Notes: generated from the sequence alone by a model not told the origin. Positions 7,766 through 16,809 are shown, numbered from the stretch's first letter. The stretch is DNA of 21,267 nucleotides from an uncultured Cetobacterium sp. (GCA_900766645.1 CAAFWD010000199.1:1-21267), one strand, 5' to 3'. Numbers and translations: made by a program.

Positions 7766-10700
7766 ATGAAACTGAAAAAAATAAAAAATATATTCATATT
7801 AATTTTATTTATTTGCATGAGTGTTTTTACAAGCGGAGCAGTAGCATATGATTATGGAGATGCACCAGATGATTATAAAACAATAACATCAAATCCTCCA
7901 AGACATGCTTCAGATAGTAATGGAACCAATCCAACAGGACCATATTTTGGTCAGTCAGTTGATTATGAAAGTGCATGGACAGTAGGAAATTTAAGCAGTC
8001 ATCCAGATGCAAATTTAGATGATATAACAGCAACTGATGATGAAGATGGAATAATAGAGGTTAATGGAGTTCCTTTTGATACAAATGGCTCAACACCAGT
8101 CTTGTTGATAGAGGGACAAGTTAATACTTTTAAAGTTGTAGTTTCTAATGTGCCTATAGGAGGAGCATGGGTAAAAATTTGGTTAGATGGATTAAATGGA
8201 AATATAAACTATGGTTTTGATAATAATAATAGCCAAGTTATTTATAATGCTGCAGTAAACTCTTCTGGGACTATAGATGTATCGTTTTTCCTTAATATCT
8301 TAGGAAATAGAGGAACTACTCAAGGAAAAACATACCTAAGAATGAGAACAGTGAGTGAGTCAAATAAAAATCAGATTAACTCAACAGGTGGAGACGCAAT
8401 AGACGGAGAAGTAGAAGATTATATTGTTTTTATATCTGAAAGAGATTTGGATTACGGAGATCTTCCTAATAGTTATGGAACAATATTAGGATCAGATGGA
8501 GCAAGACATTTAGATGTATATCTATTTGGGGCATCAACGCCATTAAACGGATATTTAAAAATAGGAGCAGCGAAAGATTATGAGAATGATGCAACAGTAA
8601 CACCACCTGGCTTAGGAGATGATGTAACAAATATAGATGATGAAGATGGAGTTACGCTATCAGATGGATCTGTATTTGATAAAATAAATATAACAGAAGA
8701 TACAACTATAAAAGTAAATGTTAATACAGGTGGATATTTAGGAGTATGGGTAGATTTTAATAATAATGGAGTATTTGATGCTCCAAGTGAAGGAATAGTT
8801 CAGCCTGTTTCAGCAGGGGATAATAATATAGTGATTCCTAGTTCAAGTTTTACATTTAGTCCTGGAAGTAGCACAACAGAATATATAGGAGTTAGAGTTA
8901 GATTTGCAAGTGAACAAGCTGGAGTAACTTCTCCAACAGGACTTTCCATAGGTGGAGAAGTAGAAGATTATTATGTTAATGCTCTAGAAATTATAGAAGA
9001 CTTTAATGTTAATAAATACGTAGAACAGACAGAGGGAAATAATATTTGGCAGGAAACAGCTGAAAGAAACATAGGAACGGATGTGAGTTACAAAATAGAA
9101 ATAGAAAACACAGGAACTATAGCTTTAGAAGATTATACATTAAAAGATATAATAAATAATTCTAAAGTAGATGGGAACTCTCTTAAAAATGTAAGTTTTA
9201 CAATAGATGGATCACCAGTTGGAGGGACCTTAATTTATAATTCGATTGGTAGTTCTTTAGATGGAGGAAGTTTGCCATCAATCCCAATTGGAAAAACATT
9301 GGTTATAGAGTATACATTAACAAGTTTAATTTTTGATGTAGATTCTTTAGGGAATACATTTGTAAATACAGTTACAGTAATAAAAGGAGATGTTTCAAAA
9401 AATGATAGTGCAACAGTATCGGTAGCAGCAGTAACAGTGACAAAGACATCACCACAAAATGGACAAACGTTACAACCAGGTCAAACAGTGGATTATACAA
9501 TAACATTGACAAACAATACATCAGTACCATTTAATAACTATGAGGTATATGATAACTTAGTAGAAGCGCATACATATATAGATTTAGATGATGTAAGTAC
9601 ACCAACAGTAGTAGGAGATGCACTGTTTAGTTCTCCAGGAGCAATAGTTACAGTACCAGCAAACGGAAATATAGTAATAACATATACATTAATTGTTCCT
9701 GATATACCGGATGAGGTACAATTACCAGTAGAAATAGCAAATACAGTTATAGATCAAAAGATAATAATAATAGTAGATGAACCGAAAGTTGAAGTTGTTA
9801 AGAGCATAACAAATGGTATAGAAGGAATAGGATTTGAACCAGGAGGAATAATACATTATCAAATAGAAATTAAAAATATTTCTCAAGTTCCGTACAAAAA
9901 TTATGAAATATATGATAATTTATTGGATAATAATACTGAAATTGGTTTGTCAAATATTGTTATGGGGCCAACAGTTTCAGGAGCTAGCTTTGTAGGTACT
10001 GGATCACAACTATTTAATGTTCCAGGAGCAGTAATTGACGAAATAGAAGCTGGCGAAACTGTTACAGTAGTTTACTATGTAAATATACCTGAAAATATAA
10101 CTCAAAAATCAATAGTAAATAGAGTTCTTGATTCTGAAGTAACAGCCTACATTGTTCAATTAGGACTGAGAAAAGATGTTACAGTAGTTACAGTAGACCC
10201 AGAGGATGCTTCAAAAAATATTGTAGATGATTTTTATGATCAAACAGGAAAAAATTCATCTCCACCATTAATAATTCCCGGAGAGGATGTATATTATTAC
10301 ATAAGTGTAATAAATGATGGATTAAGTGGAGTAGGATTATCTGATATTACAAACAATTTAGATGAGGTTGAAGACTTAGATGGAATATCAGCATTTAGTG
10401 ATATTATATTTGAAGGGATACTGATAACAAAGTATGGAGCAGACGGGACAACAGTTATAAGTCAGGAATATATTTCAAGTATAGATTCAGCTATCATATC
10501 TACAGAATTAAGAAATGCGGGATTTGAATTAGTTGAAGACGTTGGGGAATTAAGGGAACAAGTTTTAAAATTCCCAGATAGAACTGCGGTAACAATCGTA
10601 TTGAAAGCTACCTTAAATACAGATGGAATATTTATGTATACAGGAGAATTAGAATCTTTTGCATATTTAAATGATGATAATCCAAATGATTTTGGAGAGC

Positions 10701-11908
10701 TTAGAAGAACGGTTATAACAACAGGAACATTAGCAACAGATTTAGTATTAACTAAAAAGGCTGGAGTAGAAGAAGCTTCAATAGGAAAATTTGTACCATA
10801 TACAATTCAAATTAAAAATGCAGGAGAAACAAGGGTAACAGATGTGTATGTTTTAGATAAAATTCCACCAGGATTTATTTATCAAGAAGGATCAGCTATA
10901 TTAAGAGATAGCACAACAAATGTAGAGAAAGAAATAGAAGCTACAGGAGTTAAAGAAGTAAGATTTGGCCCAATTGATGAAATAAAAGCAGATCAAATTA
11001 TAGAAATAAGTTACCTATTAAAAGTTGGTGTAGGAGTGAAACCTGGAGTTTATAAAAATATAGCAGTTACAACTAATTCTACAGGAGACCCAATTTCAAA
11101 TGAGGATACAGCAGAAGTAAATATAATATCTGATCCACTATTTGAGCACACAACAATAATAGGAAAAGTTTTTCATGATAGAGATAGGGATGGAATTCAG
11201 GACGATGCAAGAGCTAGAAATATAATGGTAGAGATTGATATGCAAGAAGGGACATATGTTCCTGGAACAAAGAGAGCATATAAAGATGGAAGAGCATACA
11301 GCATACCTGATTCAACTACTAAATATATAGTAAGAGAAATAAAGGGGCGTAGAAGTATAAATGATTCTCCTTCTAGAAATATGCTGAGAATTGTAAGAGA
11401 ACTTAAGAAAGAAAGTTTTGCTAATATTACAGTACAAACGGCTCAAGGGACACATATAACTCAATATAAAGATGGAAGAGTGGAAGAGGATCATGAAGGA
11501 GATAAGGCTAGAGGAATGACTAGTCAAGATATAGTAATATCTCAAAGAATTGCGAAAGATTCCAAGGGAAGAAAATATTTAGTAATTTATATATTAAATA
11601 ATGGAATTCAAGAGGAAGGTATCCCAGGAGTTAGATTAGCTACTCCAACAGGAATAGTAGTTGAAACAGATAGATTTGGAAGATATCATGTTCCACCAGA
11701 AGATATGAATAGAGCTAAAAATTATATTATAAAAGTAGATCCTTCAAGTGTTCCTTTAGGATCAGAGTTTACAACTGAAAATCCTAAAGTTAGAAGAATA
11801 GGAAGAGTAATGATGAAATTTAATTTTGGAGTAGTATTCCCAGAATATAAACAAGAGGATGAGGTGATTATATTAGATAAGGAAATAATATTAGATAAAG
11901 AGAGATAA
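7766..11908 (+). CDS. Exported GEVED/DUF11/SdrD_B-like repeat protein
   Basis: A 1380-aa modular surface or periplasmic protein. A signal peptide covers residues 1-27 (cut after AVA). Two GEVED modules follow: 28-225, opening YDYGDAPDDY and closing GEVEDYIVF, and about 228-408, opening DYGDLPNSYG and closing GEVEDYYV. Both contain the acidic DDEDG motif. About five DUF11-like Ig repeats follow (roughly 412-552, 554-672, 673-792, 793-985, 990-1122), with signatures such as VDYTITLTNNT and VPYTIQIKNAG. The end holds an SdrD_B-like start, GKVFHDRDRDGIQDD (about 1133-1147), a basic 130-aa stretch, then GIPGVRLATPTG, DRFGRYHVP and TENPKVRR to MKFNFGV (about 1336-1357). There is no LPXTG or barrel signal. 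The start is ATG 7766: GGAGG (7754-7758) is 7 nt away but only 1 nt from ATG 7760. It follows the barrel gene by 12 nt. Adhesin or surface-layer role is inferred. Confidence 0.85.
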   Translation: MKLKKIKNIFILILFICMSVFTSGAVAYDYGDAPDDYKTITSNPPRHASDSNGTNPTGPYFGQSVDYESAWTVGNLSSHPDANLDDITATDDEDGIIEVNGVPFDTNGSTPVLLIEGQVNTFKVVVSNVPIGGAWVKIWLDGLNGNINYGFDNNNSQVIYNAAVNSSGTIDVSFFLNILGNRGTTQGKTYLRMRTVSESNKNQINSTGGDAIDGEVEDYIVFISERDLDYGDLPNSYGTILGSDGARHLDVYLFGASTPLNGYLKIGAAKDYENDATVTPPGLGDDVTNIDDEDGVTLSDGSVFDKINITEDTTIKVNVNTGGYLGVWVDFNNNGVFDAPSEGIVQPVSAGDNNIVIPSSSFTFSPGSSTTEYIGVRVRFASEQAGVTSPTGLSIGGEVEDYYVNALEIIEDFNVNKYVEQTEGNNIWQETAERNIGTDVSYKIEIENTGTIALEDYTLKDIINNSKVDGNSLKNVSFTIDGSPVGGTLIYNSIGSSLDGGSLPSIPIGKTLVIEYTLTSLIFDVDSLGNTFVNTVTVIKGDVSKNDSATVSVAAVTVTKTSPQNGQTLQPGQTVDYTITLTNNTSVPFNNYEVYDNLVEAHTYIDLDDVSTPTVVGDALFSSPGAIVTVPANGNIVITYTLIVPDIPDEVQLPVEIANTVIDQKIIIIVDEPKVEVVKSITNGIEGIGFEPGGIIHYQIEIKNISQVPYKNYEIYDNLLDNNTEIGLSNIVMGPTVSGASFVGTGSQLFNVPGAVIDEIEAGETVTVVYYVNIPENITQKSIVNRVLDSEVTAYIVQLGLRKDVTVVTVDPEDASKNIVDDFYDQTGKNSSPPLIIPGEDVYYYISVINDGLSGVGLSDITNNLDEVEDLDGISAFSDIIFEGILITKYGADGTTVISQEYISSIDSAIISTELRNAGFELVEDVGELREQVLKFPDRTAVTIVLKATLNTDGIFMYTGELESFAYLNDDNPNDFGELRRTVITTGTLATDLVLTKKAGVEEASIGKFVPYTIQIKNAGETRVTDVYVLDKIPPGFIYQEGSAILRDSTTNVEKEIEATGVKEVRFGPIDEIKADQIIEISYLLKVGVGVKPGVYKNIAVTTNSTGDPISNEDTAEVNIISDPLFEHTTIIGKVFHDRDRDGIQDDARARNIMVEIDMQEGTYVPGTKRAYKDGRAYSIPDSTTKYIVREIKGRRSINDSPSRNMLRIVRELKKESFANITVQTAQGTHITQYKDGRVEEDHEGDKARGMTSQDIVISQRIAKDSKGRKYLVIYILNNGIQEEGIPGVRLATPTGIVVETDRFGRYHVPPEDMNRAKNYIIKVDPSSVPLGSEFTTENPKVRRIGRVMMKFNFGVVFPEYKQEDEVIILDKEIILDKER

Positions 11909-11936
11909 TAGACAATTAAATAGATATTAAAAGACT

Positions 11937-11962
11937 AACGCTCCCACAAGGGAGCGTTTTCA
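11937..11962. terminator. Convergent terminator between the two large operons
   Basis: A 9-bp stem (AACGCTCCC 11937-11945 with GGGAGCGTT 11950-11958) with a 4-nt loop is followed by T on the plus strand. It lies between the stop codons of the DUF11 protein gene (plus) and atoE (minus), so it probably ends both transcripts. Confidence 0.85.
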
Positions 11963-11963
11963 T

Positions 11964-13349
11964 TTATAAAAAAGTAAGTCCAAGAGTTATAAAAATACCA
12001 GAATAAATAGTAATAATAACTCCATATCCCATGATGTCTTTAGCTCCAAGTTTAGCTATTCCAAGGGCAGGCAGAGCCCAAAATGGTTGAATCATATTTG
12101 TCCAAGCATCTCCCCAAGCAATGGCCATTCCTGTTTTAGCAGCAGAAACACCAAGTTCAACACTAGCGGGCATCATAATAGGAGCTTGAACAGCCCATTG
12201 ACCTCCACCAGATGGAACAAAGAAGTTAACTAATCCAGCACTTAAAAAAGTTAATCCTGGGAAAGAAAGCGCAGTGGAAGAGCTAATAAAACTTTGAGAT
12301 ATTATCCCTGCCAAAGATGCTCCTTCTGGATTTTTTCCAATCATCATTCCCATAATACCAGCATAAAATGGGAATTGTAAAATTATTCCTGATGCTCCCT
12401 TACATGCATTAGAAAATGCGGCAAGTAGATTTTTAGGAGTTTTATGAGCTAAAATAGCAGTAATTAAAAAAATCATATTAACAATGTTAAGATTTAGATT
12501 AAAACCATTTTTCATAAAATATCCAACAATATATGTATAACCGATAGTAGCAATTAAAATGTTAATAACAGGACTGTTCTCAATTTTGTCAGCAGGAGTC
12601 ATTTTAGATTTATCAATTTTGACTTCTTTAACATCATCTTCAAGAAGAGCTGGATCTATTTCAAAAATCTCATCTTTATTTTTAGGGTGCATAGCAGCAT
12701 TTAAAAGAGGAAGAGTAAATAGCAGTCCAAAAAGAATAATTAAGTTATAAGATGAAAAAAGAGTTTGTGATGTATGAATAGGATTGTTTAGAGCTCCAGC
12801 TGTTGCCTTAGAAAGGTTTCCTGATGCAAGAGTTAAAGGAATTGAACCAGAAATACCTCCATGCCATAAAAGAAAACCAGAATAAGCAGATGCTATTAAA
12901 AGTCTGTAATCAACACCTTTAACTTTTTTAGCAATCTCTTTAGCATAGATTGCACCAATAACCAGACCAAATCCCCAGTTTAAAATACAAGCGATTCCAG
13001 AAATAAAAGATACATACATAATAGCCTGTATTGGAGTTTTTGGAAGACACGAAAGTTTATCTAGAATTTTTTTGAAAAATGGTGCTGTAGCTAAAGTGTG
13101 ACCACTAACTAATACCATAACCATTTGCATGGAAAATGCAAGTAGTGACCAAACACCGTTTCCCCAGTGCATAGCAACGGAAAAAGGCGATTGTTTTGTA
13201 GTAATAATTGCAGCTACAAAAACAATGAAAGTAAGTAAAGCGGCAAAAAGAAAAGCATCAGGTAGATATTTTTGCATTAAAGCTACACAAATTTGTGTAA
13301 ATCGATCAAAGGGATTTAAACTTTTTTTCTGTTGTGAAACTTGTTCCAT
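11964..13349 (-). CDS. atoE: AtoE-type short-chain fatty acid transporter
   Basis: A 461-aa polytopic inner-membrane protein of the SCFA_trans family, with about 11-12 hydrophobic segments. Signature stretches are FFVPSGGGQWAVQAP and WGDAWTNMIQPFWALPALG near the C-terminus. In E. coli, AtoE is part of the atoDAEB acetoacetate/butyrate system and is thought to carry short-chain acids. Here it is the last gene of an operon with CoA-transferase, thiolase and butyryl-CoA dehydrogenase genes, which fits uptake or export of butyrate or acetoacetate. The ATG is preceded by GGAGG at a 6-nt distance. A hairpin in the 59-nt gap after etfA may set its expression apart from the upstream genes. Confidence 0.92.
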   Translation of the reverse strand: MEQVSQQKKSLNPFDRFTQICVALMQKYLPDAFLFAALLTFIVFVAAIITTKQSPFSVAMHWGNGVWSLLAFSMQMVMVLVSGHTLATAPFFKKILDKLSCLPKTPIQAIMYVSFISGIACILNWGFGLVIGAIYAKEIAKKVKGVDYRLLIASAYSGFLLWHGGISGSIPLTLASGNLSKATAGALNNPIHTSQTLFSSYNLIILFGLLFTLPLLNAAMHPKNKDEIFEIDPALLEDDVKEVKIDKSKMTPADKIENSPVINILIATIGYTYIVGYFMKNGFNLNLNIVNMIFLITAILAHKTPKNLLAAFSNACKGASGIILQFPFYAGIMGMMIGKNPEGASLAGIISQSFISSSTALSFPGLTFLSAGLVNFFVPSGGGQWAVQAPIMMPASVELGVSAAKTGMAIAWGDAWTNMIQPFWALPALGIAKLGAKDIMGYGVIITIYSGIFITLGLTFL

Positions 13350-13371
13350 AGTTACCTCCAGTTAAAATTTT

Positions 13372-13402
13372 AAAGGAAAGACATAGAGTCTTTCCTTTTT
13401 TT
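13372..13402. other. Hairpin between etfA and atoE
   Basis: An 11-bp perfect stem (13372-13382 with 13388-13398) with a 5-nt loop. On the plus strand it is followed by a clean T-run, as in a terminator, but the genes here are read on the minus strand, where only TTTAAAATTTT follows. It could be a leaky terminator, an mRNA end-protection or processing structure before atoE, or a block to antisense transcription. Confidence 0.7.
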
Positions 13403-13408
13403 AATTTA

Positions 13409-14410
13409 TTATTTTTCTAATCTAGCTTTTTTAATTTCTTCAACTAAATATATAGGAAGCTTTGTAAGGTCTGTAACAAGTCCAAGGTCAGCTGCTCCAA
13501 AGATAGGTGCTGATTTATCTTTGTTAATAGCAATTATATATTCAGACTCTTCCATTCCAGCTAAATGCTGAATAGCTCCTGATATTCCAAAAGCAAAGTA
13601 AACATCAGGTCTAACTGTTTTACCAGTTTGTCCTACTTGTCTATCATGTCCAATTATTCCTGAATCAACAAGTGCTCTTGATGCAGAGGCCACTCCTCCA
13701 AGCTCATTAGCTAGAAGTTCAAGGTTATCAAATTCATGTTGAGCACCTCTTCCTCCTGAAACTAGAATATTAGCTTCAGTAATATCTACTTTTCCTTTAG
13801 CTTCTTTAATAATATTTAAAACTTTTACTTTCATTTTTGATGAGTCAAAGTTAACTTTAAAATCGATAACTTCTCCAATTCTTGAGTCGTCCTTTTGAAG
13901 TCTTTTCATAACTCCAGGTCTAACTGTAGACATTTGTGGTCTATGATCAGGACAAATAATAGTAGCCATTAAGTTTCCACCAAAAGCAGGTCTAGTCATT
14001 AATAACTCTTTATTTTCTCCGATTTCTAGTACTGTACAATCAGCTGTAAGTCCAGTCTGTAATCTAGAAGAGATTCTAGGTCCTAAATCTCTACCTATAG
14101 TAGTAGCTCCAATAAGAACTATTTCAGGTTTTTTATCATTTACAATAGCTGTAAATGCTTGTGTATAAGATTCAGTATCAAATATTCCTAACTCTTTAGA
14201 GTCTACAACAACAACTTCATCAGCCCCATGAGCAATTAATTCTTTAGGTAAATGAGCAATGTTATGTCCTAATAAAACAGCAATAACTTTTTCATTTAAA
14301 GAGCTTGCTAACTCTTTTCCTTTTCCAATTAATTCTAAACCAACATTTTGTAAAACCCCTTCTCTTTGCTCAGCAAAAACAAGGATTCCTTTGTATTCAT
14401 TTAAATTCAT
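13409..14410 (-). CDS. etfA: Electron transfer flavoprotein alpha subunit
   Basis: A 333-aa FAD-binding subunit that works with EtfB to pass electrons to or from butyryl-CoA dehydrogenase. The C-terminal FAD domain is clear: SGGRGAQ, SRALVDSGI, DRQVGQTGKTVRPDVYFAFGISGAIQH and INKDKSAPIF. The N-terminal alpha/beta half begins GILVFAEQREG. In butyrate-forming anaerobes, Bcd-EtfAB complexes commonly bifurcate electrons from NADH to crotonyl-CoA and ferredoxin. That activity is inferred here from the operon, not shown by the sequence. ATG start with AGGAGA 7 nt upstream; 25 nt after etfB. Confidence 0.96.
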   Translation of the reverse strand: MNLNEYKGILVFAEQREGVLQNVGLELIGKGKELASSLNEKVIAVLLGHNIAHLPKELIAHGADEVVVVDSKELGIFDTESYTQAFTAIVNDKKPEIVLIGATTIGRDLGPRISSRLQTGLTADCTVLEIGENKELLMTRPAFGGNLMATIICPDHRPQMSTVRPGVMKRLQKDDSRIGEVIDFKVNFDSSKMKVKVLNIIKEAKGKVDITEANILVSGGRGAQHEFDNLELLANELGGVASASRALVDSGIIGHDRQVGQTGKTVRPDVYFAFGISGAIQHLAGMEESEYIIAINKDKSAPIFGAADLGLVTDLTKLPIYLVEEIKKARLEK

Positions 14411-14435
14411 GACAGTTCTCCTCTTGTTTAAAATT

Positions 14436-15221
14436 TTAGATTACAAATTTTTCTTTTAATTTATCAACGATAATTCTTGCTGCCTCTTGAGGGTCCACTT
14501 CATAAAGTTGACCAGCGGCTTTAACTCCTTTAGTAAATGATTTTCTAACTTTAGTTGGAGAACCGTTTAATCCTAACTTACTCTCATCAACATTTGATAA
14601 TCTATCTACTCCCCAAACTTCAATCTCTTTGTCAAAACAATCAACAATATCTCTAACATTCATATATCTAGGTTTATTAGATTCAGCTAAAACAGTCATT
14701 AAACAAGGTGACTCCACTTGAAGAAGCATATATCCTTCTTCAGTAGCTCTTTTAACTTCAAAAGTTTTATTTCCATCAAATTTAATATCTTTTACATATG
14801 TTATTTGAGGAAGAGATAAGAATTCTGCAATTTGTGGTCCAACTTGAGCCGTATCCCCATCGATAGCTTGTCTTCCAGCAATAATTAAATCATAATCTAA
14901 TTCTTTTAATGCACATGAAATTGCATGAGAAGTTGCTAAAGTATCAGCTCCAGCAAATTTTCTATCTGTTAATAGAATAGCTTTATCAACACCCATAGCA
15001 AGAGCTTCTCTTAAAGCGGATTCAGCTTGAGGAGGCCCCATTGTAATAGCAGTTACATGAGCTCCAAATAAATCTTTTAATTTTAATGCTTCCTCTAATC
15101 CACCTTTATCATCAGGGTTAATTATGCTTGGAACACCATCTCTAATTAATGTTCCTTTTACAGGATCTAATCTAATCTCTGTAGTATCAGGTACTTGTTT
15201 TATACATACAACTATTTTCAT
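14436..15221 (-). CDS. etfB: Electron transfer flavoprotein beta subunit
   Basis: A 261-aa partner of EtfA. It opens MKIVVCIKQVPDT, the usual EtfB N-terminus, and carries the family motif region AGRQAIDGDTAQVGP (near residues 115-130) and the VESPCLMTV loop. The ATG at 15219-15221 is chosen because GGGAGGA lies 8 nt upstream; a TTG six codons earlier would overlap that site and give a longer, atypical start. It follows the acyl-CoA dehydrogenase gene directly, so Bcd, EtfB and EtfA would be made together as a complex. The Etf supplies or takes electrons for crotonyl-CoA/butyryl-CoA conversion in the cytoplasm. Confidence 0.96.
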   Translation of the reverse strand: MKIVVCIKQVPDTTEIRLDPVKGTLIRDGVPSIINPDDKGGLEEALKLKDLFGAHVTAITMGPPQAESALREALAMGVDKAILLTDRKFAGADTLATSHAISCALKELDYDLIIAGRQAIDGDTAQVGPQIAEFLSLPQITYVKDIKFDGNKTFEVKRATEEGYMLLQVESPCLMTVLAESNKPRYMNVRDIVDCFDKEIEVWGVDRLSNVDESKLGLNGSPTKVRKSFTKGVKAAGQLYEVDPQEAARIIVDKLKEKFVI

Positions 15222-15240
15222 TATGTTTAATCCTCCCAAT

Positions 15241-16386
15241 TTACTTTAGTATTGATCCTGCAATAACCATTCTTTGAACTTCTGAAGTTCCTTCATAGAT
15301 TTCAGTGATCTTAGCATCTCTCATCATTCTTTCAACAGGATACTCTCTAGTGTATCCATAACCACCATGTAATTGAACAGCTTTTGTTGTAACTTCCATA
15401 GCTGCTTCTGCTGCAAATAATTTTGCTGTAGCTGCGTCTACAGAGTAGTTTTCCTTTTGAGATTTTTTCCAAGCTGCTTTATAAACTAGGTTTTTAGCTG
15501 CTTCAACTCTTGCATACATATCAGCGATTTGGAACTGTGTATTTTGGAATTTAGCTAGGGCTCTTCCAAATTGAGTTCTTTCTTTAACATATTTAACAGT
15601 TTCATTTAATGCTCCACCTGCAATTCCTAGAGCTTGTGCTGCAATTCCAATTCTTCCACCATCAAGAGTCATCATCGCTATTTTAAATCCTTTTCCTTCT
15701 GCTCCTAACATATTTTCTTTTGGAATTCTACAATTTTCAAAAATTAGCTCACAAGTAGCAGAACCTTTAATTCCTAATTTCTTTTCTTTTTTACCAACAG
15801 AGAATCCAGGAGTATCAGCCTCAACTATGAATGCTGTAATTCCTTTTAACCCTTTAGATTTATCTGTCATTGCAAATATTATATATACATGTGCGTATCC
15901 AGCATTAGTTATAAATATTTTAGATCCATTTAATACCCATTGATTAGTTGCTTCATCGAATATAGCTGTAGTTTGTTGTCCTGCAGCGTCAGTTCCCGCG
16001 TTAGGTTCCGTTAAACCAAAAGCACCAATCCATTCACCAGATGCCATCTTAGGAAGATATTTTGTTTTTTGCTCCTCATTTCCAAATTCTAATACTGGAG
16101 CAACTCCTAAAGATGTATGAGCTGATAAAATTACACCAGTTGTACCACAAGCTTTTGATAACTCTTCAACAGCCATAGTATACATGATCTGGTCTCCTCC
16201 AGCTCCACCGTATTCTCTTGGAATAGTAATTCCCATAAGTCCTGCTTTTTTCATTTTTTCAACTGTTTCAACTGGGAATCTCTCTTCTTCATCAATTTCA
16301 GCAGCAAGAGGTTTCACTTCGTTTTCAGTAAATGAAGTGATCATTTGTTTAAATAACTCTTGCGATTTAGTTAATGTAAAATCCAT
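15241..16386 (-). CDS. bcd: Short-chain (butyryl-CoA) acyl-CoA dehydrogenase
   Basis: A 381-aa FAD enzyme interconverting crotonyl-CoA and butyryl-CoA. Family signatures are complete: FGLTEPNAGTDA (flavin and substrate binding), KIFITNAGYA, the FGRALAKFQ stretch, QLHGGYGYTREYPVERMMRD and the C-terminal IYEGTSE, with the catalytic base Glu365. Length and motif positions match bacterial butyryl-CoA dehydrogenases. Short-chain specificity is inferred mainly from the neighbours (thiolase, CoA-transferase, AtoE). ATG start with AGGAGG about 6 nt upstream; it follows maoC by 18 nt and precedes etfBA. Confidence 0.95.
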   Translation of the reverse strand: MDFTLTKSQELFKQMITSFTENEVKPLAAEIDEEERFPVETVEKMKKAGLMGITIPREYGGAGGDQIMYTMAVEELSKACGTTGVILSAHTSLGVAPVLEFGNEEQKTKYLPKMASGEWIGAFGLTEPNAGTDAAGQQTTAIFDEATNQWVLNGSKIFITNAGYAHVYIIFAMTDKSKGLKGITAFIVEADTPGFSVGKKEKKLGIKGSATCELIFENCRIPKENMLGAEGKGFKIAMMTLDGGRIGIAAQALGIAGGALNETVKYVKERTQFGRALAKFQNTQFQIADMYARVEAAKNLVYKAAWKKSQKENYSVDAATAKLFAAEAAMEVTTKAVQLHGGYGYTREYPVERMMRDAKITEIYEGTSEVQRMVIAGSILK

Positions 16387-16404
16387 TTGTTTCCTCCTAA
16401 GTTT

Positions 16405-16809
16405 TTATTTTTTCATAAGGGTAGCTTTACCTACTACAACTTCTTTTCCATCTTGGTTTGTACAAACTGTTTTTAATATTACTCTATTTTTTTCAGGAAT
16501 TAACTCAACTACTTCAGCTGTTGCTGTAATTGTATCCCCAATATATACAGGAGCTAAAAATTTTAATTCTTGTCCCATATATATACTTCCTTCACCTGGA
16601 AGTTTAGTTCCAAGAACTGCAGATATCAATCCTGCACTAAGCATTCCATGGGCAATTCTATGTTTAAACATAGTTGTTTTAGCATATTCTTCATTTGTAT
16701 GAGCTGGATTTGTATCCATAGTTATTCCTGCATATAGAATAACATCAGCTTCTGTAACAGTTTTTGTAACAGATGCATTCATACCAATTGTTAAATCTGA
16801 GTAATTCAC
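16405..16809 (-). CDS. MaoC/PhaJ-type enoyl-CoA hydratase
   Basis: A 134-aa hotdog-fold protein, the usual length of PhaJ-like (R)-specific enoyl-CoA hydratases. The hydratase-2 motif is intact: DTNPAH with Asp32 and His37, matching the catalytic Asp/His pair of PhaJ, followed by RIAHGMLSAGL. It would hydrate crotonyl-CoA to (R)-3-hydroxybutyryl-CoA, or dehydrate it. The start is GTG (16807-16809) with GGAGGA 5 nt upstream. It sits between thiolase and bcd, where a crotonase (crt) gene would be expected. If it truly replaces crotonase, an (R)-specific dehydrogenase is needed elsewhere. Family assignment is firm; stereochemistry is inferred from the family. Confidence 0.9.
   Translation of the reverse strand: MNYSDLTIGMNASVTKTVTEADVILYAGITMDTNPAHTNEEYAKTTMFKHRIAHGMLSAGLISAVLGTKLPGEGSIYMGQELKFLAPVYIGDTITATAEVVELIPEKNRVILKTVCTNQDGKEVVVGKATLMKK

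Noticed and set aside
4208..11908. Two-partner (type Vb) secretion pair
   Set aside because: The repeat protein has no TPS/haemagglutinin N-terminal domain, and no POTRA domains are apparent in the barrel protein; the similarity is to the DUF11-linked barrel family instead.
16184..16702. Long plus-strand open frame (172 codons) across the bcd-maoC junction
   Set aside because: It lies opposite two well-supported minus-strand genes, has no ribosome site or promoter, and its translation is a low-complexity antisense product.
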